From contig CAVPEV010000004.1 of assembly GCA_963703555.1 (NCBI GenBank), forward strand, positions 1 through 18,467: 18,467 bases of DNA, written 5' to 3'. The notes beneath the pieces were generated by a model. The model was not told the origin of the DNA and searched no databases. It saw nothing but the letters and a program-made list of their open reading frames with translations. Each line of letters begins with the position of its first letter. Position 1 is the first letter of the stretch. Made by a program: the position numbers and the translations under genes. The stretch is from CAVPEV01 sp963703555 (lineage in GTDB: Bacteria > Actinomycetota > Actinomycetes > Actinomycetales > Cellulomonadaceae). Positions 14,405-18,467 of this stretch are shown here, piece after piece.

Positions 14405-14457
14405 GCGGGCGTCCCCGAGGAGCCGAGGAGGCCGGCGAGCCGCCGAGCGTGCGTCCG

Positions 14458-15462
14458 TCAGATGCCGGTGGCGGCCCGCACAGCGAGGTACACGGCGGCG
14501 GACACCACCGCCGCGGCCGGGATGGTCAGCACCCAGCCGGCCAGGATGCTGCGGGCCACCCCCCAGCGCACAGCCGACAGCCGCCGGGTAGAGCCGACCC
14601 CCATGATGGCCGCGGTGATGGTGTGCGTCGTGGAGACCGGCGCGTGGAACACGAAGGCGGCGGTGTAGAGCACGGACGCGGAGACCGTCTCGGCGACGAA
14701 GCCCCGGACCGGGTCCAGCTCGATGATCTTGCGGCCCAGGGTGCGCATGATCCGCCAGCCGCCGGAATAGGTACCCAGCGAGATCGCGCCCGCAGCGGCG
14801 ATCTTGATCCACAGCGGGATCTCCATGCTGGTCCGGAACCCGCCGGCGACCAGCGCGAGGACGGCCACACCCATGGTCTTCTGGGCATCCTGCAGGCCGT
14901 GGCCGAGGGCCATGGCCGCGGCCGACGCGGTCTGCGCGAGCCGGAACCGGCGGGTGGTGCGGCTCGGTGCGCTGTCCCGGATCAGCCACAGGACGCCGAC
15001 CATGATCGCGTAGGCCAGCCCGAAGCCGACCAGCGGCGAGACGACCATCGGGATGACGACCTTGTCGAGGATGACCGCCCAGTGCACCGTGGTCGCCGAG
15101 ACGATCCCCGCGCCGGTCAGCCCGCCGATCAGCGCATGCGTCGACGACGACGGCAGGCCCAGCCGCCACGTGATGAGGTTCCAGGTGATCGCCCCGACCA
15201 GCCCGGACAGCACGATGACCAGGCCGTGCACGCCCGCGTGCGGACCGATGTCGATGATGCCGGACCCGATGGTCTGGGCCACCCCGGTGCCCAGCAGCGC
15301 CCCGAGCAGGTTGAACACGGCCGCCATCAGCAGTGCGACGCGGGGGGTCAACGCCCGCGTGGACACCGAGGTGGCGATGGCGTTGGCGGCGTCGTGGAAC
15401 CCGTTGGTGAAGTCGAAGCCCAGCGCCAGGGCGAGCACGACGATGACGAGGGCGAGCTCCAC
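14458..15462 (-). CDS. pit: Low-affinity inorganic phosphate transporter, Pit family
   Basis: 334 residues from a GTG at 15462, 6 nt after the DUF47 stop; AAGGAG at the end of that gene is 12 nt upstream. The two Pit signatures are present: GFDFTNGFHDAANAIATS (15-32) near the N-terminus and the related HAPVSTTHTITAAIMGVG near the C-terminus (about 291-308). About ten membrane helices can be drawn. The protein should import phosphate (as metal-phosphate) with protons across the cytoplasmic membrane. It is convergent with mutT1 (53-bp gap without a strong hairpin), so the phosphate importer lies next to the polyphosphate kinase operon. Confidence 0.94.
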   Translation of the reverse strand: MELALVIVVLALALGFDFTNGFHDAANAIATSVSTRALTPRVALLMAAVFNLLGALLGTGVAQTIGSGIIDIGPHAGVHGLVIVLSGLVGAITWNLITWRLGLPSSSTHALIGGLTGAGIVSATTVHWAVILDKVVIPMVVSPLVGFGLAYAIMVGVLWLIRDSAPSRTTRRFRLAQTASAAAMALGHGLQDAQKTMGVAVLALVAGGFRTSMEIPLWIKIAAAGAISLGTYSGGWRIMRTLGRKIIELDPVRGFVAETVSASVLYTAAFVFHAPVSTTHTITAAIMGVGSTRRLSAVRWGVARSILAGWVLTIPAAAVVSAAVYLAVRAATGI

Positions 15463-15468
15463 GTGCGG

Positions 15469-16089
15469 TCAGGACTCCTTGAGCGCGATCGTCTCGACGG
15501 TGTTGGCCACCTTCTCGAACGCGTCCGCGGCGTCCTCGAGCCGCTCGACGACCTCCTTGAGCTTCATGAGCAGGATCGGGTCGTCGACCTCGTCGAACAG
15601 CTGCGCGAGGAGCTTGCGGTGGGACTTGTCGGCCTGGTTCTCCAGCCGGTTGACCTCGATCCAGTACTCGGGGAGATCGGCCATGACCCGCAGTCGGGGC
15701 ATGGCTTCCGCGGTGAGCTCGGCGGCCCGCTGGAGGACCTGCACCTGGTCGGAGACCCGGGCCGGCAGGTCGTCGAGCTTGTACAGGACGATGAGGTCGG
15801 CAGCCTCCTCCATGAGGTCCATGCAGTCGTCCAGCGCCGAGGCCAGCGTGTAGATGTCGTCCCGGTCGAACGGTGTGACGAACGTCTGGTTGAGCCGCCG
15901 CATGATCTCGTGGGTCGCGTCGTCGGCGTCGTGCTCGACCTCGGCCATCCGCCGGCCGATCGCCTTGCGGGTCGGGCGGTCGGCACCGAGCAGCTCCCCG
16001 AGCAGGCCTGCACCGATGACGAGGTGCGCGGCAGAGGCGGCAAGGAGGTCGAAGAACGTCCCGTCACGGGGCGTCAGGCGCAGGCGCAC
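15469..16089 (-). CDS. DUF47/PhoU-like partner of the Pit transporter
   Basis: 206 residues from a GTG at 16089 with GGAG 7 nt upstream. The start LRLTPRDGTFFDLLAASA is typical of DUF47 proteins. The rest is an all-helical PhoU-like bundle with acidic metal-binding-type segments MAEVEHDADDATHEI (48-62) and VNRLENQADKSHRKL. DUF47 genes almost always precede pit and are thought to tune its activity in the cytoplasm. Here the gene is the first of a two-gene operon with pit, 6 nt apart. Confidence 0.92.
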   Translation of the reverse strand: MRLRLTPRDGTFFDLLAASAAHLVIGAGLLGELLGADRPTRKAIGRRMAEVEHDADDATHEIMRRLNQTFVTPFDRDDIYTLASALDDCMDLMEEAADLIVLYKLDDLPARVSDQVQVLQRAAELTAEAMPRLRVMADLPEYWIEVNRLENQADKSHRKLLAQLFDEVDDPILLMKLKEVVERLEDAADAFEKVANTVETIALKES

Positions 16090-16125
16090 GTCGCGCTCCG
16101 GGCAAGAGGGTTCATGGCGACGCCC

Positions 16126-16131
16126 ACGCTA
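16126..16131 (-). promoter_or_regulatory. Possible -10 element of the DUF47-pit operon
   Basis: TAGCGT on minus, 37 nt before the GTG at 16089; only a weak -35 (TTAGGG, 18-bp spacing). No clear PHO-box direct repeats are seen. Confidence 0.33.
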
Positions 16132-16156
16132 GAGCACGGCGCGGCTCAGCCCTAAC

Positions 16157-16187
16157 GGCAGGTGGCCGGCAGGTGGCCGGCAGGTGG
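16157..16187. repeat. 11-bp tandem repeat, almost three copies
   Basis: GGCAGGTGGCC at 16157-16167 and 16168-16178, with a third copy broken after nine bases at 16187. It lies upstream of the DUF47-pit promoter, in the 284-bp gap that otherwise holds only a small GC hairpin (GCCGC/GCGGC at 16302-16316). Confidence 0.85.
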
Positions 16188-16373
16188 TGCACCGGCGGTC
16201 ACCGCGCCGTGGCCCAGCGGCGCTCCACGCCGCAGGTGCGCGGCGCAGTGGCTGTCGAACGGATGATGACGCCGGGCCGCAGAGCGCCTCTCGGCGCGGA
16301 GGCCGCTCGGAGCGGCGATATGTGGAGCCCGGGGCTACCGCGACCCGGCGTCGGTACCGAGTCTAGGCACGGG

Positions 16374-17021
16374 TCACTCCAGCGCGCCCGCCCGCCACAG
16401 GCCGGCCGCCTCCTCCAGCTCCTCGGCGGTGCGCAGCAGGGCGGACGCGCCGCGGGTCATCCGGGCGGCCGCCGAGTCGTCCCGGTCGTCCAGGTGATCG
16501 GCGTCGAGGGCGGCGCCCGTGGCCAGCACGCGGCAGAACGCGGCAGCCCGCTCCAGTGCCACGGCGAGGTCGCCCCGGTAGACCCCGGACAGCACCGCGT
16601 CCGCGACCGCCCGGACGTCCTCCGGCCCCGGCGGCTGCGGCACTCCGGCGACTGCGCCGGCCACCGCGGCCACCTCCATGCCCAGCCGGTACCGGTCCGC
16701 CACGATCCGGGCGTCGCGTCGCGTCCACTCCCGCAGCACGTACAGCCGCCACAGCGCGCCCGGCAGCGACACCGGCGGGCTGTCCGACCACAGCCCCGCC
16801 ACAACGTCGAGCCCCTCGGTCTCCACCAGCCGCACGAGCCGGTCCACCAGGTCGGGATCGTCGCGGCCGCGCCGGCCGGCGCGCACGACGGCTGCGGCCG
16901 CGGCGTGCGCGGCCTCGGCGCGCAGCGCGGGATCGGGGCCGCCGGGTACGTCGTCGGCCTGGGCTCCGAGCATGGCCGGACGGCGGGGCCGGCGCGGTGG
17001 ATCGCTGGTCATCTCCGCCAT
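16374..17021 (-). CDS. Conserved-looking actinobacterial protein of unknown function
   Basis: 215 residues from ATG 17021 (AGGA just upstream; ATG 17012 is an alternative). I do not recognise a named domain. The first 30 residues are Pro/Arg-rich; the rest is predicted all-helical and acidic. The most distinctive segment is GALWRLYVLREWTRRDAR with YRLGMEVAAVAG behind it (about residues 103-136), rich in aromatic and charged residues and likely the conserved core. There is no signal peptide, membrane helix, cysteine cluster or obvious catalytic motif, so it is probably cytoplasmic. It stands alone, transcribed towards the DUF47-pit operon. Codon use and GC are like the neighbours, so it is likely a real gene. 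Confidence 0.65.
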   Translation of the reverse strand: MAEMTSDPPRRPRRPAMLGAQADDVPGGPDPALRAEAAHAAAAAVVRAGRRGRDDPDLVDRLVRLVETEGLDVVAGLWSDSPPVSLPGALWRLYVLREWTRRDARIVADRYRLGMEVAAVAGAVAGVPQPPGPEDVRAVADAVLSGVYRGDLAVALERAAAFCRVLATGAALDADHLDDRDDSAAARMTRGASALLRTAEELEEAAGLWRAGALE

Positions 17022-17186
17022 TGTCCTGCGGCGCACCGTCGGCCGGCGACGGCGAGAGCTCGACAGGCGTGGACGGCCACCCCGGGGAACAGTTGCCGAC
17101 GGGTCGGTCCCGCGTGCGGGGCCTCGTCGCAGGGAGGAGCCCCGCAGGCCGGCCACCACGCCGGCCCCGCGCACCGGGACCGCTCC

Positions 17187-17450
17187 CGAGCGGTGGGGCT
17201 GGCGGTCGCCGCAGCCGTCGGGCCTTCACCTCGGCTTCGACAGTTCGGTCATCAACGGGGCGGTCGACGCCGGGCAGGGGGAACTCGGCCTCGGCGCCTC
17301 GCTCACCGGCATCATTGTGGCCATCGCGCTGCTGGGTTGCGCGGTCGGCGCCTGGGTCGGTGGACGACCGGCGGACCGGTGGGGTCGCACCCGGGTCATG
17401 GTCGTGGCCGCGGTGCCTTTCGCGGTCTCGTCCGCCGACAGCCGCTGCCT
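17187..17450 (+). pseudogene. N-terminal remnant of a sugar-porter MFS transporter
   Basis: Two frames together give the start of a sugar porter: AVGLAVAAAVG (17190-17222) and then, one frame over, LGFDSSVINGAVDAGQGELG followed by IVAIALLGCAVGAWVGG and RPADRWGRTRVMVVAAVPFAVSS. This covers membrane helix 1, helix 2 and the D-R-W-G-R-x-R loop, a strong MFS mark. No start codon is usable, a frameshift lies near 17220, and the remaining ten or so helices are absent: similarity stops near 17450, 27 bp before the end of a decayed gene on the other strand. It cannot make a working transporter. Confidence 0.75.
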
Positions 17451-17476
17451 GCCGGCGGACGACGACCCGCGCGGGC

Positions 17477-18467
17477 TCACCCCAGACCGACGGCGTGCTC
17501 GACGGCGATGTAGGCGAAGACCATCGCCGGCCCGATCGTGCCGCCCGGGCCCGGGTAGCTCTTGCCCATCGGGTTGGCCGACACGTTGCCCGCCGCGTAC
17601 AGCCCCTCGATGACCGAACCGTCCTCCCGCAGCACCCGGGCGTGCTCGTCCGCCCGCAGGCCACCGCAGGTCCCGATGTCGCCCGGGCACGATCTTCACG
17701 GCGTAGAACGGCGCCTTGTCCACCCGGCCCAGGCACGGGTTCGGGAAGACGTCGGGTCGCCGTAGTAGCGGTCGTAGGCGCTCGTCCCGCGGCCGAAGTC
17801 GTCGTCGTGACCGTGGGCGGCAAGCATGTTGAAGCGCTCCTGGGTAGTCTGCAGCTCCTCGGGCGGGACACCGATGGCGTGCGCCAGAGCCCTCGATGCT
17901 GTGCTCCTTGACGACGATGCCGGCCTTGTACCAGGATCGCGGGAACGCCTGGCGCGGCAGGAGCGTGGTGAACGGGTAGCGGTTGCGGAAGCGCTGGTCG
18001 AAGACCAGCCAGCACGGGATGTGCGGGTCGTCGGCGGAGTGCTTGGCGAAGATGATCTGACCGGCCTCCATGTACGGCACGGCCTCGTTGAAGAAGCGCC
18101 GTGCCGCTGCCGTTGACGATGAAGCAGCCGGGCAGCGTCCGCTCGGCGAGCAGCAGGGGCGGCGGTGCGTCGGGGATGAGAGTCGTCGGGAACCACCACG
18201 CCTGGTCCATGAGGTCCAGGCCCGCGCCGACGTCGACGGCCGGCCGGATCGCGTCGCCGGTGTTGTACTCGTTGCCGGCGCTCCAGGTGTCGTCCTCGAC
18301 ACCCGGCTGGTACCGCCGACGCATGGTCATGTTGTGCTCGAAGCCGCCCGCGGTCAGCACCACGCCGAGCCGGGCCCTGATCACCCGCTCGCCCGCCGCC
18401 GAGCGCACCCGCACGCCGGTGACGCGCTCGCCGTCCGTCTCCAGCGCGACGAGCCGGGTCTGCAGGA
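17477..18467 (-). pseudogene. Decayed KstD-like FAD-binding dehydrogenase (runs off the window)
   Basis: The C-terminal two thirds of a flavoprotein of the 3-ketosteroid Delta1-dehydrogenase / fumarate-reductase type. Recognisable parts in order are VVLTAGGFEHN, NEYNTGDAI, FFNEAVPYMEA, CWLVFDQRFRNRYPF, APFYAVKIVPG, GLYAAGNVSANPMG and SYPGPGGTIGPAM, the last two being the C-terminal FAD-binding signature. The reading frame changes four times, near 18105, 17888, 17754 and 17685. Each change looks like a one- or two-base indel; the last is in a CCCGGGC run. Spliced across these points the protein is well conserved up to TGA 17479-17477, so the decay is recent, or the bases are sequencing errors. 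Rest of the window shows no such errors. The substrate (steroid or other) is not certain. Confidence 0.8.

Noticed and set aside
14405..14457. Terminator between mutT1 and pit.
   Set aside because: Only a 4-bp stem (GGCG/CGCC) is visible, too weak to call.
16363..18414. Very long minus-strand frame that includes the 215-residue gene region and the KstD-like remnant.
   Set aside because: Only its first part is flavoprotein-like; the rest is low-complexity out-of-frame sequence.
1..18467. CRISPR array, tRNA, rRNA, insertion sequence or phage genes.
   Set aside because: No regularly spaced repeats, tRNA-like cloverleaf, transposase motifs or phage genes were seen by eye; a dedicated tRNA scan was not possible.

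Overview
The window is very GC-rich DNA from an actinobacterium. It carries a mycothiol synthase, a polyphosphate kinase followed by a two-domain MutT1, an Ssd/CpaE-Tad locus, GTG starts and 4-nt ATGA/GTGA overlaps. The gene content and the LacI-controlled beta-glucosidase fit the order Micrococcales, perhaps a Cellulomonas-like genus, but the genus is only an inference.

Left part (1-4738). At the edge, on the minus strand, lie the N-terminal part of a Tad/CpaF secretion ATPase and an Ssd/CpaE-like P-loop protein overlapping it by 4 nt. Divergent to them is a HAD-IB phosphatase. Behind the phosphatase gene is a gene-free stretch with a promoter, a strong 11-bp closing stem and a terminator hairpin. 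I read this as a small RNA. Its place, directly after the Ssd / HAD-IB pair, is where mycobacteria keep the RNA-polymerase-binding RNA Ms1 (MTS2823). Convergent to it are a Fic-fold protein with a broken active site and an old yellow enzyme (YqjM type), apparently co-translated.

Middle (4739-9743). A membrane protein with a long Pro/Ala-rich N-terminus is preceded by a 12-bp perfect inverted repeat and a leaderless-type promoter. Then come a GH1 beta-glucosidase and a LacI-family repressor, both on minus. Between them are a good promoter, a LacI-type operator just after the predicted transcription start, and a 48-codon reading frame. The end of that frame looks like the last residues of a MalG-type sugar ABC permease and overlaps the glucosidase start, so the transporter genes of this operon seem to have been lost. 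A flavin monooxygenase lies upstream of the repressor.

Right part (9902-16089). MshD (mycothiol synthesis) is followed by ppk and mutT1 (4-nt overlap). Convergent to these are a Pit phosphate transporter and its DUF47/PhoU-like partner, 6 nt apart. Together these form a phosphate / polyphosphate / nucleotide-sanitation cluster.

Right edge (16090-18467). There is a short region with an 11-bp tandem repeat, an unrecognised 215-residue protein, and two decayed genes facing each other: an N-terminal scrap of a sugar-porter MFS gene and a KstD-like flavoprotein gene with four frameshifts that runs off the window. This edge looks like a site of gene decay and rearrangement.
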